14,129 nucleotides of DNA from Dehalococcoidales bacterium (lineage in GTDB: Bacteria; Chloroflexota; Dehalococcoidia; Dehalococcoidales; UBA5627), in the NCBI GenBank assembly GCA_012520835.1, contig JAAYNN010000066.1, forward strand, positions 1-14,129, written 5' to 3'. The notes under the pieces are model-generated. The model worked only from the letters and a program-made list of their open reading frames with translations. It searched no databases and was not told the origin of the DNA. Shown one piece after another: positions 7,555 through 13,729 of the stretch. Numbering within the stretch: position 1 is the first letter of the stretch; each line of letters begins with the position of its first letter. A program made the translations under genes and the position numbers.

Positions 7555-7902
7555 ATGTACATCACCGATTTATCCAAAGCCGAGCAGATTATCCCCGAAA
7601 TGGAAGGAGCCAAAGACATCATCAAGCAGGTTCCACTCTCGAAAAACAACGGCGCCCCCGTATTCTCTTTTCGCGTATTTACCATCAAGCCGGGAGGATA
7701 CACTCCTTCCCATAAACACCCTTTCGAGCACATGAATTACATCATTAAAGGCAAGGGAGTGCTTGTTATGAATGACGAAGAGCATCCGGTAAAGCAGGGC
7801 GACTTTGCGCTGGTTCTGCCAAATGAACAGCACCAGTACAAAAACGCCTCGGATAACGAGGATTTCGTGATGATTTGCGCCGTGCCTGAAGAATACGAAT
7901 AA
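7555..7902 (+). CDS. Small single-domain cupin protein
   Basis: A 115-residue protein made almost wholly of one conserved cupin barrel. Motif 1 is GGYTPSHKHPFEHMNYIIKG with H53, H55 and H59 (E58 adjacent) as likely metal ligands. The position usually held by glutamate appears to be filled by His59 or shifted to E58. Motif 2 is GDFALVLPNEQHQYKN, which supplies the last histidine and the conserved asparagine. A strong ribosome binding site (AAAAGGAGA) lies just before the ATG and a TATAAT promoter precedes it. Small cupins of this type have widely differing roles (dioxygenase, isomerase, sensor), and nothing here identifies the substrate. It appears to be transcribed alone, ending 27 bases before the tetR promoter. 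Confidence 0.85.
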   Translation: MYITDLSKAEQIIPEMEGAKDIIKQVPLSKNNGAPVFSFRVFTIKPGGYTPSHKHPFEHMNYIIKGKGVLVMNDEEHPVKQGDFALVLPNEQHQYKNASDNEDFVMICAVPEEYE

Positions 7903-7928
7903 TACATCTCTACAGGTATAAACCGGAC

Positions 7929-7957
7929 TTGACATCATCCATTCATAATGTTATCAT
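7929..7957 (+). promoter_or_regulatory. Promoter of the tetR/activase operon
   Basis: Perfect -35 TTGACA (7929-7934), 17-bp spacer and -10 TATCAT (7952-7957, 5/6). The TTG that would open the longest tetR frame is the first three bases of this -35 box. Transcription would begin near 7964, inside the palindrome at 7957-7982. Confidence 0.7.
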
Positions 7958-7982
7958 TTCATTGAATCGCCGTTCAATGAAA
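7957..7982. promoter_or_regulatory. Perfect 10-6-10 palindrome: probable TetR operator
   Basis: Left arm TTTCATTGAA (7957-7966), spacer TCGCCG (7967-7972) and right arm TTCAATGAAA (7973-7982) are exact reverse complements. The palindrome begins at the last base of the -10 box, covers the predicted transcription start and includes the candidate ATG at 7977. This is the classic placement for a TetR-family autorepressor site. No second copy was noticed elsewhere in the window. Confidence 0.75.
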
Positions 7983-8597
7983 ACAGCTTTAGAAAAACAC
8001 AACTCCAGAAAGTCTCGGATGGAAAAGCGCAAGCTGGCCCTGCTGGATACGGCTTTATACATGTTTGCAGAAGGCGGTTTTGCCAACACCAGGGTGAAGG
8101 ATATCGCCAGTATGGCCGGCATGTCCAGCGGATTGATATACCACTATTTTCCCAGCAAAGAAAAATTGCTGGAGGCGGCGGTTGAAAAACACAGCTTTCT
8201 CCCCCACCTTAGGGGAATTTTAAATGAAAAGGAAGAACCCTGCCACCATGTCTTGAAAAAAATCGCCGTCAGGTTCTCCGATATGCTGAAGCAGGAGAAT
8301 AATTCCTTCAGGGTACTTTTGCAGGAGGGACATTCCAACACCGAAGTAAAAAAGGTCTTGAAAAGCCTGTCGAGAGAAGGTTTAGCGATATTGCAGCAGT
8401 ATTTATCATCCAGGATTGCCGACGGGGAACTGAAAACACATAATACCGAGGTGATCGCCCGCTGCCTGTTTTCGATTATATTTATGTTCAATTTTACAAA
8501 GGATATATTCAAACCGAGCAGCCTCAGCGATAACCAGTTTATAGAGGAATCGATAGACAGTATTTTAAACGGAATACGGAATAAGAACCATGGATAG
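7977..8597 (+). CDS. TetR/AcrR-family transcriptional regulator
   Basis: A helix-turn-helix regulator of 206 residues. The N-terminal DNA-binding domain reads ALLDTALYMFAEGGFANT, then VKDIASMAGMSSGLIYHYFP and SKEKLLEA, the standard TetR pattern. The C-terminal helical domain is unspecific and should bind an unknown ligand. The frame extends to a TTG at 7929, but that is the promoter -35, so it is not used. ATG 7977 lies in the operator with only about a dozen leader bases and no ribosome binding site. ATG 8019 (192 residues, MEKRKLALLD) has a weak AGAAAG upstream and fits the family N-terminus, so it is a real alternative. The regulator probably represses itself and the three activase/dehydratase-related genes that follow on the same strand after 45 bases. 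Confidence 0.9.
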   Translation: MKTALEKHNSRKSRMEKRKLALLDTALYMFAEGGFANTRVKDIASMAGMSSGLIYHYFPSKEKLLEAAVEKHSFLPHLRGILNEKEEPCHHVLKKIAVRFSDMLKQENNSFRVLLQEGHSNTEVKKVLKSLSREGLAILQQYLSSRIADGELKTHNTEVIARCLFSIIFMFNFTKDIFKPSSLSDNQFIEESIDSILNGIRNKNHG

Positions 8598-8642
8598 ATT
8601 TATTCACAACTTAAATATTACCGGTCTTCGGGGGAAGCAGAT

Positions 8643-9647
8643 ATGACCTGCCGGGTGGGCATTCCCAGGGCACTGCTCTACTATAAATACTTTCCGATGT
8701 GGCGGGCTTTTCTGGAAAAGCTGGGCGCCGATATCGTCGTTTCGGAAAATACCAATCAGCGCCTGATTTCTCAGGGCGCAGCGCTGGTGGTTTCCGATAC
8801 CTGCCTGCCGGTAAAGGTCTTTATCGGGCATGTCCTCTCACTCAGCGACAAATGCGACAAACTCCTGATTCCGGTAGTACGCAGCACCGCTGAAAAAGTC
8901 TATAACTGTTCACGCTTTTTGGCTTTGCCGGACTTGGCTAAAGCAGTAGTGCCGGGCGCCCCTCCCATACTTGAAATTGAATTCGATTACAGCCGCGGCA
9001 AGCTCTACCTGTACCGCCAGATTTATGCACTGGGCAGAAACTTCACTGCCAATCCCTTCAAGATAAAAAAAGCAGCCGAGTACGCCTGGGAAACACATAA
9101 ACGCTACCACGAGATTACAGTCCAGCAACAGATGACAAGGATAGAGGCGATTGACCTGCTGCATGGCGACAAATCGTTTGAAATAAAAAAAGAGCCAAAA
9201 GACACATTGACCATCGGTATTGCCGGGCATCCCTATGTGCTGCATGACGAACAGGTCAGCCACAACCTGATTAAACGCCTGCGCGCCGCCGGAGTCAGCA
9301 TATTGACCCCCGAAATGGCGACTGAAAACCCCGATTCCAACGACAACGGGCATACCCAGTTTGCCGGGCTGGCAAAAAATTACTGGGAATCCGAGGAGGA
9401 CGTGGTGGGCGCCGGCGATTACTACACCCGTATAAAAGTTGACGGTATTATCGGGATCATGGCTTTTGCCTGCGGCCCGGATTCCATGATGATGAACCTG
9501 GTACAGAGACAGGCACGTTCGGCAAATATCCCATTCATGTCATTGACGGTGGAAGAACATACCGCAGAAGCAGGCGTCGTTACCAGAATCGAAGCCTTTT
9601 TAGATATGATACACCGGGCAAAGAGAAGGAAAGAACAATGCGTATAA
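8643..9647 (+). CDS. Acyl-CoA dehydratase activase-related protein (DUF2229-like)
   Basis: A 334-residue protein resembling the DUF2229 domain found next to, or fused with, 2-hydroxyacyl-CoA dehydratase activases. The N-terminus VGIPRALLYYKYFPMWRAFL and the segment VSDTCLPVKVFIGHV are characteristic. Conserved cysteines that could hold an iron-sulfur cluster are C54 (SDTCLP) and C277 (FACGPDS); C3 is also near the N-terminus. No signal peptide or membrane helix is visible, so it is cytoplasmic. GGGGGA at about 8630-8635 is the ribosome binding site. It follows tetR by 45 bases and overlaps the next gene by 10 bases, so the two products are probably made together and may form a complex. The reaction and substrate are unknown. 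In giant fused homologues this domain precedes an HgdB-like one, the same order as here. Confidence 0.8.
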   Translation: MTCRVGIPRALLYYKYFPMWRAFLEKLGADIVVSENTNQRLISQGAALVVSDTCLPVKVFIGHVLSLSDKCDKLLIPVVRSTAEKVYNCSRFLALPDLAKAVVPGAPPILEIEFDYSRGKLYLYRQIYALGRNFTANPFKIKKAAEYAWETHKRYHEITVQQQMTRIEAIDLLHGDKSFEIKKEPKDTLTIGIAGHPYVLHDEQVSHNLIKRLRAAGVSILTPEMATENPDSNDNGHTQFAGLAKNYWESEEDVVGAGDYYTRIKVDGIIGIMAFACGPDSMMMNLVQRQARSANIPFMSLTVEEHTAEAGVVTRIEAFLDMIHRAKRRKEQCV

Positions 9648-10720
9648 CCTTCCCGCATATCGGAAATGTATACATAGCAGTTAAAGCCATGCTCGACCCG
9701 CTGGGGGTCGATTATGTCGTGCCGCCCAAATGCAACAAGAGGACGCTGTCGCTGGCTACCAAGTACTCACCGGAAGGAGTCTGCATACCCTTTAAACTCA
9801 ATCTCGGCAACATGATTGAAGCGGTGGAACTGGGAGCAGACCACATTTTGAACGTCACCGGCCACGGCACCTGCCGCATGGGCTATTACTTCAAGGTACA
9901 GGAGCAAATCCTGCGCGATATGGGTTATGACGTTAAAATGATGCTGACCGGATTGTCGGAGAATAAGCTGAGGGGCTTTTTAAACCTGCTCCGCACCGTT
10001 TCCAACAACGCACCCTGGCGTAAAATTCTGTCTTCTTTTGCCTTCGGAATTTCCAAGATGACCGCTCTGGACGACATGGAAATCCTGGCAAACAACATGC
10101 GTGCTTTTGAAAAAAATAAGGGGACGATTACACCGATTTATCGTAAAAGCATACAGGCTATCGATGACGCTGCAGACTATCGCTCACTTAAAAGAGCCGT
10201 AAAAGAATACGGCGAAAAAATGAGCAGTGTTGATGTGCTGGAGGGTCATAAACCGCTTAAAATACTTGTAGTCGGTGAAATCTATGTGGTACTCGACCCC
10301 TATGCCAATATGGATGTCGAAATGGAACTGGGGAAGCTGGGTGTAGTTACCAACCGCAGCCTTTATCTTTCGCGCTGGATTAAGAAGGGATTGTTCTTCA
10401 ATCCGCTGGGTATCGACCAGTGGCGCGACGTACATAAGGCTGCCATGCCCTATTTAAAACGCGATATCGGCGGCGATGGCTGGGAGACGGTGGGCGAAAA
10501 AGTAATCAGTACCGGACGCTATGACGGTATGGTGCACCTGGCTCCCTTTACATGCATGCCGGAGGGCTCCGCCCAGTGTATAATGCCATCGACCAAAGAA
10601 GACCTGCCGGTACTGGCAATTTATTGTGATGAACAGACCTCCAAGGCCGGTATGATTACCAGGCTGGAGGCATTTACGGATATGATATCGATGAAAAAAG
10701 CTGCTGTTTTAAGCCGTTAA
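9638..10720 (+). CDS. 2-hydroxyacyl-CoA dehydratase D-component-like protein (HgdB-like)
   Basis: A 360-residue cytoplasmic protein of the 2-hydroxyglutaryl-CoA dehydratase-related family. Its N-terminus (ITFPHIGNVYIAVKAMLDPL) is typical of the HgdB-like part of fused activase-related proteins. Cysteines occur at C32 (PPKCNKR), C49 (EGVCIPFK), C79 (GHGTCRMGYY), C306 (FTCMPEG) and C314 (AQCIMPS); several are in strongly conserved contexts and are candidate [4Fe-4S] ligands. The ATG lies inside the end of the preceding gene with AGAAGGA upstream, so translation is coupled. The activase follows after 11 bases. Family members use an ATP-activated electron to dehydrate 2-hydroxyacyl-CoA or reduce aromatic acyl-CoA, but this branch is poorly characterised and may not be a dehydratase at all. 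Confidence 0.8.
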   Translation: MRITFPHIGNVYIAVKAMLDPLGVDYVVPPKCNKRTLSLATKYSPEGVCIPFKLNLGNMIEAVELGADHILNVTGHGTCRMGYYFKVQEQILRDMGYDVKMMLTGLSENKLRGFLNLLRTVSNNAPWRKILSSFAFGISKMTALDDMEILANNMRAFEKNKGTITPIYRKSIQAIDDAADYRSLKRAVKEYGEKMSSVDVLEGHKPLKILVVGEIYVVLDPYANMDVEMELGKLGVVTNRSLYLSRWIKKGLFFNPLGIDQWRDVHKAAMPYLKRDIGGDGWETVGEKVISTGRYDGMVHLAPFTCMPEGSAQCIMPSTKEDLPVLAIYCDEQTSKAGMITRLEAFTDMISMKKAAVLSR

Positions 10721-10731
10721 CTGGAGGAATC

Positions 10732-11736
10732 ATGGGTAAAAAGGTATTTCTGGGAATAGATGTCGGTTCGGTAACCACGAAGTGTGCATTGATGGACGAT
10801 AATATGCAACTGATCGCTCATCGCTATATACCCACCAGTGGTAAACCGATTATTCAGATACAGAGCCTGATGCGCGAAATCAGTTCCGAGATTCCGACAG
10901 GCTGCGAAATCGGCGGAGCCGGAACCACCGGAAGCGCCCGCTATTTGGCCGGGGAAATCGTCGCAGCGGATGTTATAAAAAACGAAATCACCGCCCATGC
11001 GGTGGCTGCCACCCATTTCTACCCGGATGTCAGGACCATTCTGGAAATCGGCGGGCAGGACAGCAAGATTATTATTATCCGCAACGGCGTGGTAACCGAT
11101 TTCGGTATGAATACAGTCTGCGCCGCCGGCACCGGCAGCTTTTTAGACCACCAGGCATTGAGGCTGGGCATCAGCATCAATGAATTTGCCAGGGAAGCCA
11201 TGAAGAGCAAAAACCCGGTGCGTATTGCCGGGCGCTGCACCGTTTTTGCCGAATCCGATATGATTCACAAGCAGCAGATGGGGCATAGCACCCCAGATAT
11301 ACTCTATGGACTATGCCAGGCACTGGTACGCAACTATATCAATAATGTGGGACTGGGCAAGACCATCGAGAAGCCGATTATTTTCCAGGGCGGCGTAGCT
11401 TTCAATCAGGCCATCGTGCGCGCTTTCGAGGAAGAATTGCAGACCGAAATCATGGTCCCTAAGCACCACGAAATAATGGGAGCCATCGGAGCTGCCATAA
11501 TCGCCTGGGAAAACTATAACGCAACCGGCAAAAAGACGCACTTCAAAGGCTTCGAAATCAGCGATATCAATTATGAAACATCTTCTTTCACATGCCAGGG
11601 CTGCCCAAATCAGTGCGAGATTGCGCAGCTCAAGCGGGGAGACAAGGTCATGGCGCGCTGGGGGGGGCGATGCGAGAAATGGGAGTATATTTCCAATACC
11701 AAGGAAAGCCCTGAAGATGCGGCGGTGACGGGATAA
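10732..11736 (+). CDS. ATP-dependent acyl-CoA dehydratase activase (BcrAD/BadFG/HgdC family)
   Basis: A 334-residue activase of the ASKHA fold that uses ATP to inject one low-potential electron into its partner. The phosphate-binding loop is GIDVGSVTTK (about residues 8-17), with a second nucleotide motif in LEIGGQDSKI. C130 (NTVCAAGTGSFLD) and C169 (AGRCTVFAESDM) correspond to the two cysteines per subunit that hold the bridging [4Fe-4S] cluster in HgdC, with the same 39-residue separation as I recall for that protein. Unlike minimal HgdC (about 260 residues) it has a C-terminal extension with C288, C291, C295 and C314. A strong GGAGGA (10723-10728) precedes the ATG. A run of eight G (11660-11667) sits just before the C314 codon. 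Likely partners are the two upstream gene products. Confidence 0.9.
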   Translation: MGKKVFLGIDVGSVTTKCALMDDNMQLIAHRYIPTSGKPIIQIQSLMREISSEIPTGCEIGGAGTTGSARYLAGEIVAADVIKNEITAHAVAATHFYPDVRTILEIGGQDSKIIIIRNGVVTDFGMNTVCAAGTGSFLDHQALRLGISINEFAREAMKSKNPVRIAGRCTVFAESDMIHKQQMGHSTPDILYGLCQALVRNYINNVGLGKTIEKPIIFQGGVAFNQAIVRAFEEELQTEIMVPKHHEIMGAIGAAIIAWENYNATGKKTHFKGFEISDINYETSSFTCQGCPNQCEIAQLKRGDKVMARWGGRCEKWEYISNTKESPEDAAVTG

Positions 11737-12037
11737 GAGCGGTTAATCCAATCATAGGGCATCTACCCCTGAAACTCATTTCTACTCTTTCCCATCTTGA
11801 AAGAAAGCAGAATAGTAATTATTTCCAGTTGCTTGTTCAAGACGATTATATCTATTTTCAAACAGCAACTGCCAAAATATTCACATGCGTTAAAAAATTG
11901 TTATAGTAGTATCAAGATATTCGCAAGCATCTTACTTATATTATACTGGCTCTTTTTCTTGCATCTATGGTAGTATTAATTGTTTCATTATTAGCCTTTT
12001 ATTGTTTTAACTTTTATTCATGGAGGTGTCATCGGAA
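11737..12037. other. AT-rich 301-bp intergenic region before the SDR gene
   Basis: No convincing gene. An imperfect inverted repeat near 11779-11812 (TTCTACTCTTTC against GAAAGAAAGCAGAA) could form a hairpin after the activase operon, but it lacks a following T-run. A weak promoter is possible at 11920-11947. A 34-codon hydrophobic frame from ATG 11967 to stop 12071 overlaps the SDR start and lacks a ribosome binding site. The region is markedly more AT-rich than the flanking genes. Confidence 0.6.
11920..11947 (+). promoter_or_regulatory. Possible promoter of the SDR gene
   Basis: TTCGCA (11920-11925), a 16-bp spacer and TATACT (11942-11947) give 4/6 and 5/6 matches to sigma-70 elements. 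In such AT-rich sequence chance matches are common. It would leave a leader of about 85 bases. Confidence 0.3.
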
Positions 12038-12799
12038 ATGGCAAAACTTCAAGGAAAAACGGCAGTTGTAACCGGAGCCGGCTCAGGAATGGGTAAAAGC
12101 ATAGCAATTCTTTTTGCAGCAGAAGGAGCAAGAGTAATTGTCGCTGATATCAATCACGATTCTTTGAACGCCGTAGTGAACGAGATCACTGCCGCCGGAG
12201 GAATAGCCAAAGCGGTCATTGCAGACGTAACGAAAGAAGAAGACATTCAAAATATGATTGACGAAGCGGTCAAGAATTACGGAACACTTGATATACTGGT
12301 CAATAATGCCGGTATACTGGATAACTTCGCCCCTGCCGAAAAGGTGACAGACCAGGTGTGGGAGAAGGTATTTGCCGTCAATTCGACCGGACCGATGCGC
12401 ACCATACGAAAGGCCCTTCCCATATTCATAGCGAAAAAAGCGGGCATTATAATAAATATTGCATCGGTAGGCGGACTGGTCGGCTCCCGGGCGGGGGCAG
12501 CCTATACGGCATCAAAACATGCACTGGTCGGTTTAACCAAGAATGTCGGCTTTCAATATGTCGGATACAATATCCGTTGCAATGCCATTGCTCCCGGTTC
12601 GGTCAGGACAAATATCGGAAACACCATGTGTGCACCCGATAAATTCTGCATGGACAGAGCCATGGCCGGGATTAATCTCAACCCCAGGATAATAGAGCCT
12701 GATGAGATAGCGCATGTCGCTCTTTTCCTTGCCAGCGATGATGCCAGTGCTATCAACGGCGCAGTAATAACGACGGATGCCGGCTGGACATCATATTAA
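12038..12799 (+). CDS. Short-chain dehydrogenase/reductase (SDR, classical type)
   Basis: A 253-residue cytoplasmic NAD(P)-dependent oxidoreductase. The Rossmann glycine motif TGAGSGMG is near the N-terminus. The acidic residue at the end of strand 2 (VIVADIN) suggests a preference for NAD(H). NNAG follows (ILVNNAGIL), and the catalytic Ser and Tyr-x-x-x-Lys are in NIASVGG and YTASKHAL, with PGSVRT after them. The C-terminal TTDAGWTSY is typical. ATG 12038 is chosen over the in-frame ATG at 12020, because GGAGGTG at 12022-12028 overlaps the earlier ATG and is correctly placed (nine bases) for 12038. The exact substrate, such as a hydroxysteroid, hydroxyacyl or other alcohol, cannot be read from the sequence. 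It seems to be a single-gene unit ended by the hairpin at 12827-12863. Confidence 0.93.
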   Translation: MAKLQGKTAVVTGAGSGMGKSIAILFAAEGARVIVADINHDSLNAVVNEITAAGGIAKAVIADVTKEEDIQNMIDEAVKNYGTLDILVNNAGILDNFAPAEKVTDQVWEKVFAVNSTGPMRTIRKALPIFIAKKAGIIINIASVGGLVGSRAGAAYTASKHALVGLTKNVGFQYVGYNIRCNAIAPGSVRTNIGNTMCAPDKFCMDRAMAGINLNPRIIEPDEIAHVALFLASDDASAINGAVITTDAGWTSY

Positions 12800-12826
12800 A
12801 AACAATCAGGGAATCAGCTATGATTT

Positions 12827-12863
12827 AAAGGGATGCGAAAAACTCTAATAAGCATCCCTTTTT
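12827..12863. terminator. Rho-independent terminator, probably bidirectional (SDR and rnpB)
   Basis: AAAGGGATGC (12827-12836) pairs exactly with GCATCCCTTT (12852-12861), with a 15-base loop and a plus-strand T-run continuing to 12863. It lies 27 bases after the SDR stop. On the minus strand the same stem is followed by TTTAAAT and lies about 30 bases beyond the 3' end of rnpB, so it may also end that transcript. Confidence 0.8.
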
Positions 12864-12890
12864 CATTGTCATAATCAATTTAGATTCTAC

Positions 12891-13246
12891 GGGACTAAGC
12901 AAACCTGTAAGCCGAGTTCTGTATCCCGATAAACCGAGACGGTGACCATCTATCTAGACCTGGTGTTGCCATCAGGCTCAAGCGACCAACCCGGGGACAG
13001 ACCGGGCTTCTTTATCCCCCTATTCGGTCTTGCTCCGGATGGGGTTTACACGGCCAACCGGTCACCCGGCTGCCGGTGAGCTCTTACCTCACCATTTCAC
13101 CCTTACTCCGTAAAATACGGGGCGGTATGTTTCTGTTGCACTTTCCGTAGGGTTACCCCTCCTGGGTGTTACCCAGCATCCTGCCCGGAGGAGCTCGGAC
13201 TTTCCTCCCCGATAAATCGAGGCGGTCACCCGGTTTACTTAGCCCG
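12891..13246 (-). ncRNA. rnpB: RNase P RNA (bacterial type A-like)
   Basis: Catalytic RNA that removes 5' leaders from tRNA precursors. On the minus strand the hallmark GAGGAAAGTCCGAGCTCC (P4 5' side and flank) lies near the 5' end. AGTGCAACAGAAA, GTAAGGGTGAAA and AGGTAAGAGCTCACC are in the middle. GGAGCAAGACCGAATAGG (P15 region) comes next, and ACAGAACTCGGCTTA (P4 3' side) is near the 3' end. The ends are set by the P1 helix: 13232-13246 pairs with 12891-12905 apart from one bulged base. P2 is a perfect 7-bp helix (13224-13230 with 12941-12947). Length is about 356 nt. P3 is a compact hairpin at 13207-13223, and a second near-identical hairpin (12923-12940) sits between the P2 and P4 3' strands, where P19 is found in some bacteria. 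Confidence 0.97.
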
Positions 13247-13450
13247 ACTATACTCTAATATAGAAAAGAGCATTAGTCAAACGAAGCATAACGTCATTAT
13301 TTGATGATGGATGATAATTATACCTCATTCATGGACTGTCGGAATCGAATCATAACGATGGCAAAAATGACTGAATTACTATTCCGCTTTACAGGCCTTC
13401 AACACTATCAGGGTGCGTGGAATATGTTATTTTTCTACCAACACTAAAAC

Positions 13451-13501
13451 TGTTACCTATGTGCCCAGGCTAATTTGTTACCATTGTCCCCAGTCTGTAC
13501 C
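13451..13501. repeat. Two tandem IS-terminus-like repeats
   Basis: TGTTACCTATGTGCCCAGGCT (first 20 bases considered, 13451-13470) recurs 25 bp later as TGTTACCATTGTCCCCAGTC (13476-13495); over 21 positions 17 match. The second copy runs into TGTACC. Multiple internal repeats of this GTTACC-TATGTCCCC type ending in TGTACA are, as I recall, found at the ends of IS21/IS481-like elements. No transposase is nearby, so this would be a solitary remnant end. Confidence 0.4.
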
Positions 13502-13510
13502 ATAATAAAG

Positions 13511-13560
13511 CCTTCCCCTCGGGGAAGGTGGCATTTACGAAGTAAATGACGGATGAGGGA
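13511..13560. repeat. Twin-hairpin small repeat element
   Basis: CCTTCCCC (13511-13518) pairs with GGGGAAGG (13521-13528), and CATTTAC (13532-13538) pairs with GTAAATG (13542-13548) across GAA. The element then ends in GGATGAGGGA. A G/C-rich hairpin, a variable A/T hairpin and a GATGAGGGA tail is the layout of a widespread small intergenic repeat type in bacteria (from memory). It is transcribed only by read-through if at all, and is not followed by a T-run that would make it a terminator. Confidence 0.5.
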
Positions 13561-13599
13561 CAGTAATAGCAACACCCGTTCACAGTGAGGTTATCAGAT

Positions 13600-13649
13600 A
13601 GCCGCTCGTGTCCTTCGTCGGGATCAGGATGCGCGGATAATATCAGAGC
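13600..13649. repeat. Degenerate dispersed REP-like repeat, copy 2
   Basis: Ungapped 44/50 match to 3096-3145 in the same orientation. The next bases include GTTTGTGAGCTTGTCTAAA, which resembles another version of the same REP-like theme (GTTCGTGAGCTTGTCGAA), and 13681-13690 reads ATCCCGATAG. The similarity to copy 1 stops abruptly after AGAGC. Confidence 0.75.
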
Positions 13650-13729
13650 CGTTTGTGAGCTTGTCTAAAACTTATGATGAATCCCGATAGGTACAGAATT
13701 ATAAATATAAGACTTCCATATTATGTAAA

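Larger units (their letters stand above)
13247..13729. other. 483-bp gene-free, repeat-rich region between rnpB and the RNase H gene
   Basis: No plausible coding frame on either strand. The left part (13247-13440) should hold the rnpB promoter on the minus strand; TATATT (complement of 13257-13262) is a possible -10 but no matching -35 is clear. TGTCGGAATCGAATCA at 13337-13352 resembles GGTCGGGATCGAATCC at 3194-3209. Then come IS-end-like direct repeats (13451-13501), a twin hairpin (13511-13560), a copy of the dispersed repeat (13600-13649) and a further REP-like piece, GCCGTTTGTGAGCTTGTC, ending at about 13665. It looks like a landing zone for small repeats. Confidence 0.7.

Noticed and set aside
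11967..12071. A 34-codon hydrophobic frame (begins MVVLIVSLLAFYCF) overlapping the SDR start
   Set aside because: No ribosome binding site, very AT-rich DNA in which hydrophobic codons arise by chance, and overlap with the SDR start in another frame.
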